In this document: positions 1 to 9,384 of the stretch, one piece after another
Layout of the letters: every line of letters starts with the position of its first letter
Numbering within the stretch: position 1 is the first letter of the stretch
Source: Gammaproteobacteria bacterium
GTDB taxonomy: Bacteria > Pseudomonadota > Gammaproteobacteria > Enterobacterales > Alteromonadaceae
NCBI GenBank assembly: GCA_018222405.1
Contig: JAAFAI010000007.1
Location: forward strand, 62,001 to 126,000
Direction of reading: 5' to 3'
Length of the DNA stretch: 64,000 nucleotides
Translations under genes and position numbers: made by a program
The notes under the pieces: generated by a model
The model's input: the letters and a program-made list of their open reading frames with translations, nothing else
What the model was told of the DNA's origin: nothing
The model's database searches: none

Positions 1-874
1 CGCTGTGTTCATCGATTAAAGGCAGCAGGCGTTTGGGATCTGGTACCAGCTGAACCAGCGCCGAGTGCAGATTGCGTAATTTTGCTTTTTGCGCATGGCG
101 TAAAAAGTCCAGATGCACCTGTTCGAACAGACGAAAATACAGTTTGATAATAGCGCTTCGACCCAACTGGCTAAAAAGGGCCAGGGTGTAGGCCTCAAAG
201 GGCTTTACCTTATGACTTTTAGCAATGGCTTCGGCGGTTCTGGCGCAGATAAGGCTGTATTCCCAGACCTTGTGCTTTATTTGCGGAAACGGATCGCTTA
301 TTAACGGCAAGGTCTGTTTGTAAATGAGGGCAGGAATGACCCGCTTTACGTTATCGATACCAATAAAGCTCAGGGCGGTTTTGAGGGTATCTACGGCAAT
401 CACATCACCGCGGGCATCGCGGCGTCGGTATTGCGGTTGGTTTACCTGTTTAAGCAGCTCATCAACCAGCCAGGGGATATTTACCGCAATGGCTTCCACC
501 TTGCTGATGGTGGCTGATGGTGTGGCGAGTAAGTCTATCAGGTTAGTAGTATGTTCTGACCAGTTCAGCAGGTTTTCGCATACATCCTGGGTGTCGGCCA
601 GTGTTTGTAACAGCTTTTTATCGATAACCGTATGCAGTTGCTGATTAATTTGCTGCACATAATTAGCCTGAATCTTCGCCGTTTCCAACTTGTTCTTAAT
701 GGCGTCCTTTTCAACTTTAAGCAGCTGACGGCGGGTAAAGCTTTGCTCAGACTCGGCATAGCTGACTTCACCAGGTGCACGACGGCCAACCATCGCTTTC
801 GCAAGCTCAGGCGCCAGCAGTAAATAGTTAAATCGTTTAGCAAAAGCTGGTGGGGCCAGTAACCGCTCTACCAT
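1..874 (-). CDS. HDOD-domain protein (partial, runs off the left edge)
   Basis: Reading the minus strand from the ATG at 874 gives 291 open codons with no stop before the window edge, so the C-terminus is missing. The protein has no signal peptide or membrane segment. Residues from about 110 to the edge look like an HDOD domain: a helix around 'FIGIDNVKRVIPAL' followed by 'ARTAEAIAKSHKV' and 'EAYTLALFSQLGRSAI', where true HD phosphohydrolases would carry the His-Asp pair that is absent here. HDOD proteins are non-catalytic relatives of HD domains, often linked to signalling or stress regulation. It reads away from pabA with 111 bp between them, so it probably has its own promoter. The family call is by pattern, not by search. 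Confidence 0.72.
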   Translation of the reverse strand, partial: MVERLLAPPAFAKRFNYLLLAPELAKAMVGRRAPGEVSYAESEQSFTRRQLLKVEKDAIKNKLETAKIQANYVQQINQQLHTVIDKKLLQTLADTQDVCENLLNWSEHTTNLIDLLATPSATISKVEAIAVNIPWLVDELLKQVNQPQYRRRDARGDVIAVDTLKTALSFIGIDNVKRVIPALIYKQTLPLISDPFPQIKHKVWEYSLICARTAEAIAKSHKVKPFEAYTLALFSQLGRSAIIKLYFRLFEQVHLDFLRHAQKAKLRNLHSALVQLVPDPKRLLPLIDEHS

Positions 875-985
875 TGAAGTCCCGCTCTATCCATGTAATA
901 CCCGAACCTTATCTGTTTTGCAATGCTAAGGCTAGGACATGTTTGTGTTTGTTCAGGCAATCAGACCGTTAAAATAACCAGTGCC

Positions 986-1639
986 TTACATCGCTTTATT
1001 CAGTGTAACGGACTGACCGTTGAATTCTGATACACAATTAATATCGGCATCTGCTGAGACAACCTTAGCCAGTAGCAGAAAGTTTAGCAGAACCTGGTGG
1101 CCATATTCGGTCAGCAGCGACTCCGGGTGATACTGAACACCCCATATCGGCAGGTCTTTGTGTTTCACGGCCATGATTTCGGGTGTCTCGCCGTCATCGC
1201 TCCATGCAATTACTTGCAAGCAGTCGGGGATAGAAGCCGGATCGATAACCAGGGAATGGTAGCGGGTGACCACAAACTGGTGCGGAATATTAGTAAACAG
1301 ACTATCCCCGTTATGCTTAACGCCGGATAGTTTGCCATGGCGAACTTGCAGGGCATTGGTTACTGCCGCGCCGAACACCTGGCCGATAGCCTGATGACCA
1401 AGACACACGCCCATAATTGGGATGATTCCGGCAAACTGACGGATTACCTCCAGACTGACGCCGGATTCATTGGGTGTACAGGGGCCCGGCGAGATGACAA
1501 TTGCCTGAATCCTTGCCGGATCGATATCGGCCACTGCAATAGCATCGTTACGCACGACCTGTAACTCACAACCCAGCTCCTGAAAATATCTTGCCAGGTT
1601 GTGACTAAAGGAGTCGTAATTGTCGATCAGTAGTATCAA
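986..1639 (-). CDS. pabA: Aminodeoxychorismate/anthranilate synthase component II (glutamine amidotransferase)
   Basis: This is a class I glutamine amidotransferase of 217 residues that supplies ammonia to chorismate for folate (PabA) or tryptophan (TrpG) synthesis. The N-terminus 'MILLIDNYDSF', the nucleophile Cys79 in 'GVCLGHQ', and His171/Glu173 in 'QYHPES' complete the triad. It lies 15 bp downstream of trpS on the same strand, away from any trp operon, which favours PabA, but the sequence alone does not separate the two roles and many bacteria use one subunit for both. The last 25 or so residues extend past the usual end of the domain. Confidence 0.85.
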   Translation of the reverse strand: MILLIDNYDSFSHNLARYFQELGCELQVVRNDAIAVADIDPARIQAIVISPGPCTPNESGVSLEVIRQFAGIIPIMGVCLGHQAIGQVFGAAVTNALQVRHGKLSGVKHNGDSLFTNIPHQFVVTRYHSLVIDPASIPDCLQVIAWSDDGETPEIMAVKHKDLPIWGVQYHPESLLTEYGHQVLLNFLLLAKVVSADADINCVSEFNGQSVTLNKAM

Positions 1640-1654
1640 GGTTTAATCGACTGC

Positions 1655-2662
1655 TCAGGGCTTAGCGATAAATCCCAGCGCCTCGTAGGTGGCCTTGAGC
1701 GTAGCAGCCGCTCGTACCTGGGCTTTTTCTGCGCCCTGGTGCATTACTTCATCCAGATAGGCCCGGTCGGCACGCAGCTCATTGTAGCGCTGTTGTAGTG
1801 GTTCAATCAGTGCTACCACTGCATCCGCCACGTCAGACTTTAAATGACCGTACATTTTATCTTCGTAAGCGGGTACCAGCTCGTCCACTGTTTTGCCGGT
1901 AGCCAGTGATAATAAGGTTAGCAGGTTAGTTACGCCCGGCTTTTCTGCCCAGTCAAAATAGATGCGCGCCTGCTCGTCTGAGTCGGTCACTGCGCGTTTG
2001 ATCTTCTTGGCTACCTTTTTAGGTTCTTCCAGCAAGCCGATAAAGTTATTCGGGTTGGTGTCTGATTTAGACATCTTCTTATCCGGCTCCTGCAAGCTCA
2101 TGATGCGGGCTCCGAACTCAGGAATGTAAGGCTCCGGAATGCGGAAAGTGTCGCCGTAAATGTTGTTGAAGCGGGTAGCGATATCGCGGGTAAGCTCCAG
2201 ATGTTGTTTCTGGTCTTCACCTACCGGCACTTCATTAGCCTGATAAAGCAGAATATCGGCGGCTTGTAAAACCGGGTAACTGTACAGGCCTACATTAATA
2301 TTGCTGGCATTGCGGGCCGACTTATCCTTGAACTGAGTCATGCGGTTCAGTTCACCCATTTGGGTAAAGCAATTTAACACCCAGGAAAGCTGCGCGTGTT
2401 CAGGCACATGAGACTGTAAAAACAGCGTACTCCTGGTCGGGTCGATACCACAGGCCAGATACAACGCCAAACCATCCAGACAAGCTTCTTTCAGTTTGGC
2501 CGGGTCCTGACGAACCGTTATGGCATGCAAATCCACAATCATATACAGACAGTCGTGAGTTTCCTGCATGGAGACCCACTGCTTCAGCGCACCCATGTAG
2601 TTACCCAGGGTAAGCTGTCCGGATGGCTGACAGCCGCTTAATACGATTGGTTTTGCGCTCAT
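1655..2662 (-). CDS. trpS: Tryptophanyl-tRNA synthetase
   Basis: This class I aminoacyl-tRNA synthetase charges tRNA-Trp in the cytoplasm. At 335 residues it has the expected length. The HIGH-equivalent region is at residues 14-24 ('[11 protein letters not shown]') and the KMSKS loop is intact at 196-200. It sits 25 bp downstream of rpe. In enterics the order is rpe-gph-trpS; here the phosphoglycolate phosphatase gene gph is missing between the two, so rpe and trpS are directly adjacent and probably co-transcribed with pabA. Confidence 0.97.
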   Translation of the reverse strand: MSAKPIVLSGCQPSGQLTLGNYMGALKQWVSMQETHDCLYMIVDLHAITVRQDPAKLKEACLDGLALYLACGIDPTRSTLFLQSHVPEHAQLSWVLNCFTQMGELNRMTQFKDKSARNASNINVGLYSYPVLQAADILLYQANEVPVGEDQKQHLELTRDIATRFNNIYGDTFRIPEPYIPEFGARIMSLQEPDKKMSKSDTNPNNFIGLLEEPKKVAKKIKRAVTDSDEQARIYFDWAEKPGVTNLLTLLSLATGKTVDELVPAYEDKMYGHLKSDVADAVVALIEPLQQRYNELRADRAYLDEVMHQGAEKAQVRAAATLKATYEALGFIAKP

Positions 2663-2687
2663 TACTTATTTACCTATTCACACTTAA

Positions 2688-3365
2688 TTACTTAGAAGAC
2701 ACTGTAGCCAGTTCGTCACGCATTTGCTGGATAACTGCGGCATAGTCCGGCTGATTGAAGATCGCTGATCCGGCGACAAACATATCAGCGCCGGCAGCGG
2801 CAATGGCTGCGATATTATCGACTTTAACTCCGCCGTCAACTTCCAAACGGATGTTTTGACCAGAAGCGTCGATACGAGACCTGACTTCCCTGAGCTTATC
2901 GAGCGTACCAGGGATGAATGACTGGCCACCAAAACCGGGGTTAACCGACATTAATAAGATGTGATGCAGTTTATCCATCACATAGTCCAGATAATGCAGT
3001 GGTGTGGCCGGATTAAATACCAGGCCCGGCTGACAGCCTTTATCAGCAATTAATTGCAGGCTGCGGTCGAGATGCTGGCTGGCCTCCGGGTGGAAACTGA
3101 TATAACTGGCACCCGCATCGGCAAACTGAGTAATTAAGTCGTCCACCGGCGAAACCATCAGGTGCACATCTATAGGTGCTGTAATGCCATAGTCACGCAG
3201 CGCAGAACAAATCATCGGGCCAAAGGTCAGGTTAGGCACGTAGTGATTGTCCATCACGTCAAAGTGAACCACGTCAGCGCCGGCATCGAGCACACGCTGT
3301 ACATCATCACCCAGACGGGCGAAGTCCGCCGAAAGTATCGACGGTGCTATCAGGAATCGTTGCAT
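2688..3365 (-). CDS. rpe: Ribulose-phosphate 3-epimerase
   Basis: This TIM-barrel enzyme interconverts ribulose 5-phosphate and xylulose 5-phosphate in the pentose phosphate pathway. It has 225 residues, normal for the family. Typical segments are present: '[14 protein letters not shown]' at the N-terminus, '[17 protein letters not shown]', 'DVHLMV', '[12 protein letters not shown]' and 'EVDGGV', which carry the metal-binding His and Asp residues. It is the first gene of the short rpe-trpS-pabA run. In many gammaproteobacteria rpe directly follows dam, but here a 1.8 kb plus-strand block separates them. Confidence 0.97.
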   Translation of the reverse strand: MQRFLIAPSILSADFARLGDDVQRVLDAGADVVHFDVMDNHYVPNLTFGPMICSALRDYGITAPIDVHLMVSPVDDLITQFADAGASYISFHPEASQHLDRSLQLIADKGCQPGLVFNPATPLHYLDYVMDKLHHILLMSVNPGFGGQSFIPGTLDKLREVRSRIDASGQNIRLEVDGGVKVDNIAAIAAAGADMFVAGSAIFNQPDYAAVIQQMRDELATVSSK

Positions 3366-3371
3366 GATTAA

Positions 3372-3789
3372 CCCTTATAGACGGTGTAGGGAAGCAGAGT
3401 AATGCCGGGCGAGTGATGAGAAGCGCTGTTGTTATGTGATATGTACGACAAAACAAACACTTGGCCAGCGTATTTATTGAGCGATATTTTAACGGATTAT
3501 CGTAACTGGCAAAAGGTTTTATCTCGCACCTTAACGGTGATTTCGCTTCTTTTTGGTGCAGGCTATTGCTAATTGACTGTGCGAAAGCGCTTTTAAAGAT
3601 TTTTATGCTGTAAAAATTGTGAATAAAAATTCATTTAAAACAGTAATTTATTAAGTTTATGTGGCCCGTTGGCAAGTGTCGACACATTGGGCACTAGTTT
3701 TGCGTATACCGACATCACAAAAATAAAAATACAGACAGAAAAGTGATTTAAATAAAAACACTTATGCGTGATTTATACGGAGAACACAC
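3372..3789. other. Intergenic region between rpe and the TorF-type porin
   Basis: This 418 bp divergent spacer has no credible ORF. It holds a perfect ARG box (listed separately), a 10 bp palindrome AAAGCGCTTT at about 3584-3593, a 10 bp palindrome GTGTCGACAC at about 3677-3686, and the AT-rich leader of the porin gene. The AAAGCGCTTT core resembles LacI-family operators, but this is a weak argument by itself. Confidence 0.5.
3618..3635. promoter_or_regulatory. Perfect ARG box (predicted ArgR operator) upstream of the porin gene
   Basis: The core TGAATAAAAATTCA at 3620-3633 matches the ArgR consensus TGAATwwwwATTCA at every position. It lies about 155 bp before the porin start codon. No equally good second box is seen at the usual 3 bp spacing on either side. 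ArgR is the arginine-responsive hexameric regulator, and this window also encodes the arg operon. Confidence 0.65.
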
Positions 3790-4518
3790 ATGAAATTTAA
3801 TAAAACACTGGTAACTTTAGCCGTTGTTGGCTCTTGTCTTTCGTCACAAGCTGTACTGGCTGATAGCCTGTCTGGTAACGTAAGCGTAACTAACAACTAC
3901 ATTTGGCGTGGTCTGACTCAGACCATGAACGAAGCAGCGGTTCAGGGCGGTATCGATTACGCCAGCGATAGCGGCTTCTACGCGGGTACCTGGGCATCTA
4001 ACGTTAAGTATGAAGAATCTGACGCTTATTCCTACGAGCATGACGTTTACTTTGGTTTTGCTGGCGAAGCTGGTGATATCAGCTACGACGTAGGTTACCT
4101 GTATTATAACTACGATGAAAATGCGGGTTATGATTTTGGTGAAGTTTACGGAAGCATTGGTTACGGCAGCTTCAGTGCAACGTTATCTGTATTAGCGAAT
4201 GCTGAGCCAGATGAAGGTCCGGGTGAAGACTTCGGTTTCGGCCAGGCAACTTACCTTTCACTTGATTACGGCATTGCGCTGGAGAGCGGTACAGAGATTG
4301 GTCTGCACTTAGGTCACCACCAGGGTGATTTTGCTGAATCATTTAACGGTGTTACTGACGCTTACATTGATTACGGTGTAACCATTGCTAAAGATGGCTT
4401 TGCGTTTATGATCAGTGGTACTGACTTAGATGACAACGATGATTTTGCAAACACGCCAGAGCGTGACAACGACTCAATCAAGTACACTGTTTCTTACTCA
4501 GTAGATTTCGAACTGTAA
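3790..4518 (+). CDS. TorF-family (TIGR02001-type) putative outer-membrane porin
   Basis: The 242-residue protein starts with a clean signal peptide (cleavage likely after Ala24, 'SSQAVLA'). It continues with 'GNVSVTNNYIWRGLTQT', the signature opening of the TIGR02001/TorF family, followed by alternating aromatic and acidic beta strands and a C-terminus ending in 'SVDFEL', as in outer-membrane barrels. Substrates of this family are mostly unknown. The start is supported by GGAGA 8 bases upstream. A perfect ARG box upstream and a terminator just downstream suggest a monocistronic, arginine-linked gene. It splits the usual dam-rpe neighbourhood. Confidence 0.85.
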   Translation: MKFNKTLVTLAVVGSCLSSQAVLADSLSGNVSVTNNYIWRGLTQTMNEAAVQGGIDYASDSGFYAGTWASNVKYEESDAYSYEHDVYFGFAGEAGDISYDVGYLYYNYDENAGYDFGEVYGSIGYGSFSATLSVLANAEPDEGPGEDFGFGQATYLSLDYGIALESGTEIGLHLGHHQGDFAESFNGVTDAYIDYGVTIAKDGFAFMISGTDLDDNDDFANTPERDNDSIKYTVSYSVDFEL

Positions 4519-4560
4519 GAGACCTCTAACACTTTTACAGTGTTTATGTTTTGTGCACGC

Positions 4561-4594
4561 AAAGGCCACACATTAGTGTGGCCTTTGTACTTTT
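4561..4594 (+). terminator. Rho-independent terminator of the porin gene
   Basis: The arms AAAGGCCACA (4561-4570) and TGTGGCCTTT (4577-4586) form a 10 bp stem with a 6-base loop, followed by a T-rich tract. It begins 42 bases after the porin stop codon. Confidence 0.88.
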
Positions 4595-4672
4595 GGTTAA
4601 AATTTTCATTGCCAGATGTAACAGACTGATTATAATTACATCAATGGATTTTATTCTGGAATGGTTTTCAGT

Positions 4673-4930
4673 ATGACAAAGCTAAAGAAAAGGTTGAACT
4701 GGCGGGTCGCAGGAGCAGTATTTGCTCTGGCTTTAACCGTGGGCAGTTTTAACCTCAGCGTAGGATCGCCAGAGGCAGATTGTCTGGAAAACCGAGTGGC
4801 TAATGTACTTGATGAAGCTGAGCAAGTCAGTTGGGTCAGCTGGTTGACAGGTCGTTCCACATCCTACCGTTTTCATTTCCTCGATCTTCTCGAATTACTG
4901 TCACGTCACAAAGGCAAAGACAGCGAGTAG
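4673..4930 (+). CDS. Small exported or membrane-anchored protein of unknown function
   Basis: This 85-residue product begins MTKLKKRLNWRV and is followed by a hydrophobic stretch of about 18 residues, i.e. a signal peptide or N-terminal anchor. The remainder is short and acidic with one Cys and a Trp-rich 'VSWVSWLTG' segment. I recognise no family. An alternative ATG at 4661 adds four residues; neither start has a strong ribosome-binding site. It lies 22 bp before the DUF2970 gene and could be co-transcribed with it. Confidence 0.55.
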   Translation: MTKLKKRLNWRVAGAVFALALTVGSFNLSVGSPEADCLENRVANVLDEAEQVSWVSWLTGRSTSYRFHFLDLLELLSRHKGKDSE

Positions 4931-4951
4931 TTCCTCGCTGGTTTAAGTGTT

Positions 4952-5143
4952 GTGGCAAATAAACCAGGTTTTCTGAAAGTCGTACAAAGCGTACTGGCCA
5001 GTGCTTTTGGTGTTCAGAGTCAGCAAAAATACCAGCAGGATTTTTCACAAACAACAATCGCCCCTTACATTGTGGTGGGGATTATCTTTGTTGTACTACT
5101 GGTACTCGGGCTGATTGGCCTGGTGAACTGGCTCACCCCCTGA
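4952..5143 (+). CDS. DUF2970 family small membrane protein
   Basis: The 63-residue protein has the DUF2970 layout: 'FLKVVQSVLASAFGVQSQQKYQQDF' and then one C-terminal transmembrane helix (about residues 38-60). The family is widespread in proteobacteria and has no assigned function. The start is the GTG at 4952, as no ATG is available in frame. It is convergent with dam, whose stop lies 22 bp further on. Confidence 0.78.
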   Translation: MANKPGFLKVVQSVLASAFGVQSQQKYQQDFSQTTIAPYIVVGIIFVVLLVLGLIGLVNWLTP

Positions 5144-5165
5144 GCTTGCTTTATAACTGTGGTGA

Positions 5166-6023
5166 CTACTCGTCGTCTACTGCGGTAATTGGATATACAG
5201 GCTTGTGCTTAAATAACGCCAGCAACTCACTTACCGGCTTGCGAGCACTCCCTTTCTGACTGATTGAGCGTTTTACATTTAATGTAGTGATTTGAGCGCC
5301 ATAGTACATCTGCCGTGTCATCGGTAAATCATGATTTGAAATCAACACCGGAATGTCTCGTTTAAACGCGGCGCGCTGAGCCAGAGTGGCCAGTTTGTGC
5401 TGACAGGATAAGCTGAACTGTTTGGCCGCGTAACTGGTGAACAAGGCAGTTTTGCTGATCGGCGCGTAAGGCGGATCGCAGTATATGACGCTGCCTCTGC
5501 GGGCATGCTGAAACACTTTCTCAAAAGGTAAACACGTGAATCTGGCTTTTTGTGCCTTTTCGGCGAACACGAACATCTCGCGTTCCGGAAAGTAGGGGCG
5601 TTTGTAGCGGCCAAATGGCACATTAAACCGGCCTTTCAGACTGTAGCGGCAGAGGCCGTTGTAGCCATGCCGATTCAGATACACGAACAACAAAGCGCGG
5701 TAATACTGGTCGCTGGTTTGGTTGAATTCTTCACGCAGGCCATAATAGATTTTTTCGTTATTATGGTGCGGTGAGAAAAAATCTTTCAGGTCATTGATGA
5801 GCGGATCAGGTTGTGCTTTTAGCAGATTGTAGAGATTAATCAGGTCCGGATTAATATCATTGAGCACATAGTGCTTAAAGTCAGAGTTGAGAAACACCGA
5901 CCCTGCGCCAACGAAAGGCTCGATGAGCTTCTTTCCTTCTGGCAGGTGTGCATTGATTTGTTCAACCAGACTGTATTTGCCTCCTGCCCATTTGAGGAAA
6001 GCCCGGTGTTTACTGACGGCCAT
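5166..6023 (-). CDS. dam: DNA adenine methylase (GATC)
   Basis: This N6-adenine methyltransferase of the D12 class modifies GATC and guides mismatch repair and replication control. The 285-residue protein carries the SAM-binding 'FLKWAGGK' and 'FVGAGSVF' motifs near the N-terminus and the catalytic DPPY at 183-186. It follows damX by 186 bp in the conserved aroK-aroB-damX-dam order. The C-terminal tail ending 'PITAVDDE' extends a little past the usual end. Confidence 0.96.
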   Translation of the reverse strand: MAVSKHRAFLKWAGGKYSLVEQINAHLPEGKKLIEPFVGAGSVFLNSDFKHYVLNDINPDLINLYNLLKAQPDPLINDLKDFFSPHHNNEKIYYGLREEFNQTSDQYYRALLFVYLNRHGYNGLCRYSLKGRFNVPFGRYKRPYFPEREMFVFAEKAQKARFTCLPFEKVFQHARRGSVIYCDPPYAPISKTALFTSYAAKQFSLSCQHKLATLAQRAAFKRDIPVLISNHDLPMTRQMYYGAQITTLNVKRSISQKGSARKPVSELLALFKHKPVYPITAVDDE

Positions 6024-6209
6024 TATGTTGGTAACTACTCACTGACGCTATGATTTTTATTATTGGGGATATTGTGAACAACCGCCACAATGCCCAGCAT
6101 CCCGCACCCGGGAAGGTTACCCTTGGGTGGCATTCAACTTTAACGAATCATTGATTGTATCTGTCAGCGCGGATCTCGACAACCGACAATAGCCAGAAAT
6201 CGATAATTA
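6024..6209. other. Spacer between damX and dam
   Basis: This 186 bp stretch has no coding signal. It is longer than the other gaps in the cluster and may hold a promoter for dam, but I could not fix convincing -35/-10 boxes. Confidence 0.35.
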
Positions 6210-7646
6210 TTAGGGAAGACTGGCTATTTCTGCTTTTACCTGGTTACCGGCTTTAACGAATGCTTTGTCGCTGCCAGGAAATTGCGGTAAGGCCTGCAGT
6301 TGCTGCTGAGCGGCTGGCAAAGAACCCGCGGGCGTTGACCAAAGAATGACATACCAGTCACCACCGTAGCGATAGGTTTTGTAAACAGTGACCAGGCTGG
6401 TGAGCTGATGATCGGTTAAGAAATCCCGGGCCAGCTCCAGGTCTTTCATGCCGGCAATCTGAATCCAGTACTGACCGGCAACGCTGTTGGCCAGTTGATC
6501 ATTGGCTAACTGAACTGCCACGGTATTCAGCGATGCTTCCAGCGGCGTATCCTGAACGTTGGCTACCTCAGCAGGCTCTGAGGAAGTTACTGTTTCAGCT
6601 GGTGCAGTAACTTGCTGTGGCTGAGCGTCTTGTGCGGTGGCGGCGTCTGCCGAAGAGGCCTCTGTTACATCCGTAGCAGCGGTCGGTTCCTCTGTAATTG
6701 GTTTATCGTTAGCAACCTGATTGTTGGCAGGTGCCGGAATCGCTTTAATTGCATCATTAAAACTGGCCATAACGCGTGGCTGTGCGGCCGGCGGTGCAGG
6801 TTCTGTTAGCGACTGCTGGTCGCTGGTGCCGGTATTATCCTGCTTTACAATACTCAGTGTTCGGGTTGGCTTGATAAGCGCTTCCGGCTCTCCGGTTGTG
6901 TTTTGCATGGTGCCTGATTGGTTGCTATCGAGCGGGTCAAACAGGGTGGTCATAGTAGCACCGTATTGCCAGCCCATAATTGCAACAAAACAGGATAAAA
7001 ACACCAGCGTAACGCCAATCCACAACCAGGGAGAACGTAAACGGTTATCGGTGAGCGGGGGAGCGCCTGCTTCTCCGCGTTCCTGACGGTAACGTTCAAA
7101 AGCAGCGCGGCGCTCGGCCAGTAATTTATCCACATCGTTACTGTATTGTTGGGTAGATACTGACTGGCTGCTAATTAACAGGGGCGTGTTGGTATTCTTA
7201 GCCGGCAGCCACTCTTTGGCTTGTTCGGCCCAGTCACTTTCACCAAATAGCAGTACATTAAGGTGCTGTTTATTATTGGCAAACCGGCTTTGTAAAACCA
7301 AATCCCACAATTCCTGCAGGAAGCTGTTGGGAATGTATTGCGCCTGAGTGATGGTGATGAGTACCGGTCCATCATGATGATTAAGACCGGCAAGTAATTC
7401 ATTTAACGGCCGGATATAGCTGCCTACTACCTGGCCAAGGAGTTGTTTGCAGAGGGTGCCACGGTAATCCGTGACCTGCAAATCCGGCTCGGCGGTAATA
7501 AACGCCAGTTCGGTGTTGTCGGACTGCTGAAAAACAAAGGATTCCAGCGTGCGTTGCTGCTCAGCAATACTGTCTCCGCTGACAAAAATCAGCTGAGACG
7601 AGTAGTTGACTAAATATTCAAGCCTGCTGTGCAGCTCAGATGCCAC
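6210..7646 (-). CDS. damX: SPOR-domain cell-division protein DamX
   Basis: The 478-residue protein has an N-terminal cytoplasmic part with AAA-like sequence features, one transmembrane helix at about 207-230, a low-complexity Ala/Gln/Thr/Glu linker (about 240-385), and a C-terminal SPOR domain (last 75-80 residues, 'YWIQIAGMKDLELARDFL'). SPOR domains bind denuded glycan at the septum, so it is expected at the division ring. It follows aroB by 38 bp. The long, compositionally biased linker is typical and explains the many spurious ORFs seen opposite it. Confidence 0.9.
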   Translation of the reverse strand: MASELHSRLEYLVNYSSQLIFVSGDSIAEQQRTLESFVFQQSDNTELAFITAEPDLQVTDYRGTLCKQLLGQVVGSYIRPLNELLAGLNHHDGPVLITITQAQYIPNSFLQELWDLVLQSRFANNKQHLNVLLFGESDWAEQAKEWLPAKNTNTPLLISSQSVSTQQYSNDVDKLLAERRAAFERYRQERGEAGAPPLTDNRLRSPWLWIGVTLVFLSCFVAIMGWQYGATMTTLFDPLDSNQSGTMQNTTGEPEALIKPTRTLSIVKQDNTGTSDQQSLTEPAPPAAQPRVMASFNDAIKAIPAPANNQVANDKPITEEPTAATDVTEASSADAATAQDAQPQQVTAPAETVTSSEPAEVANVQDTPLEASLNTVAVQLANDQLANSVAGQYWIQIAGMKDLELARDFLTDHQLTSLVTVYKTYRYGGDWYVILWSTPAGSLPAAQQQLQALPQFPGSDKAFVKAGNQVKAEIASLP

Positions 7647-7684
7647 GGTAGTGTCCTCATTAAACGGCCAGTTATATTACCCGA

Positions 7685-8752
7685 TTAACTTAATACCGCG
7701 TCCAGAATAGGCTGGGTAACGTCTTTAGTTACCACCGCTTTGCCAATTCCCTGGGGGATAACAAAACGGATCTGGCCTGCTTCGACTTTCTTGTCGCGTG
7801 CCATATGGCGCATGTAATCAGCCACAGACATACTGTCGGGGCCGGCAACCGGCAGCTTAAATTGCTGCTGGAGCGCTTCAACACGACGGGTTTCTGACGG
7901 TGTTAACCAATCAAGGTGCTCTGCGGTTTTACAAGCAAGGATAATACCAGCCGCTACCGCTTCGCCATGAAGCCAGTTGCCATAACCCTGTTCGGCTTCG
8001 ATTGCGTGGCCGAAAGTATGGCCAAGGTTAAGCAGCGCACGAATACCCCCTTCGCGTTCATCCTGAGCCACAATTTCAGCCTTGATCTGACAGCAACGGA
8101 AAATCGCCTTGCCAAGGGCCTCGGGCTCGAGTGATTTAAGATCTTGCTGATTGGCTTCCAGCCAGTCAAAAAACGCAGCGTCATAAATAATGCCGTACTT
8201 AATGACTTCTGCCATGCCGGCGGCAAATTCACGCTCTGGCAGGGTGTTAAGCGTGGTGATATCAATAGCTACCAGCACAGGCTGGTAGAACGCCCCAATC
8301 ATATTTTTGCCGAGAGGATGATTTACCGCGGTTTTACCGCCTACGGATGAATCTACCTGCGACAACAAAGTAGTAGGTACCTGAATAAAAGGTACGCCCC
8401 GCTGATAGGTAGCTGCGACAAAGCCGCACAGATCGCCGATGACACCGCCGCCCAGGGCAATCAGAGTGACATCCCGGGCTGCGTTCATTTCCAGCAGGCG
8501 GGTCATTACTACTTCAAATTGCTCAAGAGTTTTATATTGTTCGCCATCCGGTAAAGTGATGACATCGATTTGCTTTTCCCCGCAAGCCGCCAGTACCCGT
8601 TCCAGATAAAGGGGTGCCACAGTTTCGTTGGTGACGATAACAGCACGTTGCCCCTTGATGTAGGGCACAAAAAAGCCGGGCTGTGATAACAGTCCGGCTT
8701 CAATCTGAATAGGGTAGCTACGCTCGTCAAGTTCTACGGTTAAGGTTGACAC
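7685..8752 (-). CDS. aroB: 3-Dehydroquinate synthase
   Basis: It catalyses the second step of the shikimate pathway, cyclising DAHP to 3-dehydroquinate with NAD and a divalent metal. The protein is 355 residues, close to the usual 360. The 'DGEQYKTLE' substrate-binding segment, the '[19 protein letters not shown]' NAD-binding region and '[12 protein letters not shown]', with metal-binding histidines, are all present. It sits 20 bp after aroK and forms a shikimate pair with it. Confidence 0.97.
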   Translation of the reverse strand: MSTLTVELDERSYPIQIEAGLLSQPGFFVPYIKGQRAVIVTNETVAPLYLERVLAACGEKQIDVITLPDGEQYKTLEQFEVVMTRLLEMNAARDVTLIALGGGVIGDLCGFVAATYQRGVPFIQVPTTLLSQVDSSVGGKTAVNHPLGKNMIGAFYQPVLVAIDITTLNTLPEREFAAGMAEVIKYGIIYDAAFFDWLEANQQDLKSLEPEALGKAIFRCCQIKAEIVAQDEREGGIRALLNLGHTFGHAIEAEQGYGNWLHGEAVAAGIILACKTAEHLDWLTPSETRRVEALQQQFKLPVAGPDSMSVADYMRHMARDKKVEAGQIRFVIPQGIGKAVVTKDVTQPILDAVLS

Positions 8753-8772
8753 GCCTGTAGCTCCTTTAAATG

Positions 8773-9288
8773 TTATAACCCAATCTTGCTTATAATTTGG
8801 TTAGCAACGGCTCGCGCTGACTGATCGTCGGTTTCTACCACATAATCGGCCACTTCTTCGTAAAGTGGGTTACGCAGTTCAGCGAGTTCTCTTAATACCT
8901 TTTCCGGATCATCCTTCTGTAACAAGGGGCGACGCTTGTCGCGCTGGGTACGGGCAACCTGTTTGTCGATGGTGGTTTGCAGATATACTACAATACCACG
9001 CGCTGACAGGCGGTTACGCACTGCTTTGGTCATAATAGAACCACCGCCAGTGGCCAGCACAATACCTTGTTTGTCAGTTAAATCATTAATGACATTTTCT
9101 TCGCGTTTGCGGAATCCATCTTCACCTTCAAGATCAAAGATCCAGGTAATGTCTGCGCCAGAACGACGTTCAATCTCCTGATCGGAATCGAAGAACTCGA
9201 GGTGTAACTCATCTGCTAAGTGACGACCAATGGTACTTTTACCTGCTCCCATTGGACCAACCAAAAAGATATTACGTTTTTCAGCCAT
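8773..9288 (-). CDS. aroK: Shikimate kinase I
   Basis: It phosphorylates shikimate at the 3-position with ATP. The Walker A loop 'GPMGAGKST' is at residues 11-19. '[13 protein letters not shown]' binds shikimate and 'LATGGGSI' is the glycine-rich substrate loop. At 171 residues the length is standard. It is the first gene of the aroK-aroB-damX run; pilQ ends 291 bp upstream behind a terminator, so aroK probably has its own promoter in that gap. Confidence 0.97.
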   Translation of the reverse strand: MAEKRNIFLVGPMGAGKSTIGRHLADELHLEFFDSDQEIERRSGADITWIFDLEGEDGFRKREENVINDLTDKQGIVLATGGGSIMTKAVRNRLSARGIVVYLQTTIDKQVARTQRDKRRPLLQKDDPEKVLRELAELRNPLYEEVADYVVETDDQSARAVANQIISKIGL

Positions 9289-9358
9289 ATTTGCTTATTT
9301 CACAACTTATTTATGTTAAGGGCAGAATGTTCTGTTTTCCTCAACCACCCGTTCACAC

Positions 9359-9384
9359 GTGCTTATTTTGTCGCTAATAAGCAC
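9359..9384. repeat. Inverted repeat upstream of aroK
   Basis: GTGCTTATT (9359-9367) and AATAAGCAC (9376-9384) form a perfect 9 bp inverted repeat around an 8-base spacer, about 70 bp before the aroK start. It has no T-tract, so it is more likely an operator or leader hairpin than a terminator. Function unknown. Confidence 0.5.

Noticed and set aside
986..1639. Assignment as trpG of a tryptophan operon
   Set aside because: No trpE or trpD is adjacent; proximity to trpS alone does not show a tryptophan-operon role, so PabA is preferred with reservation.
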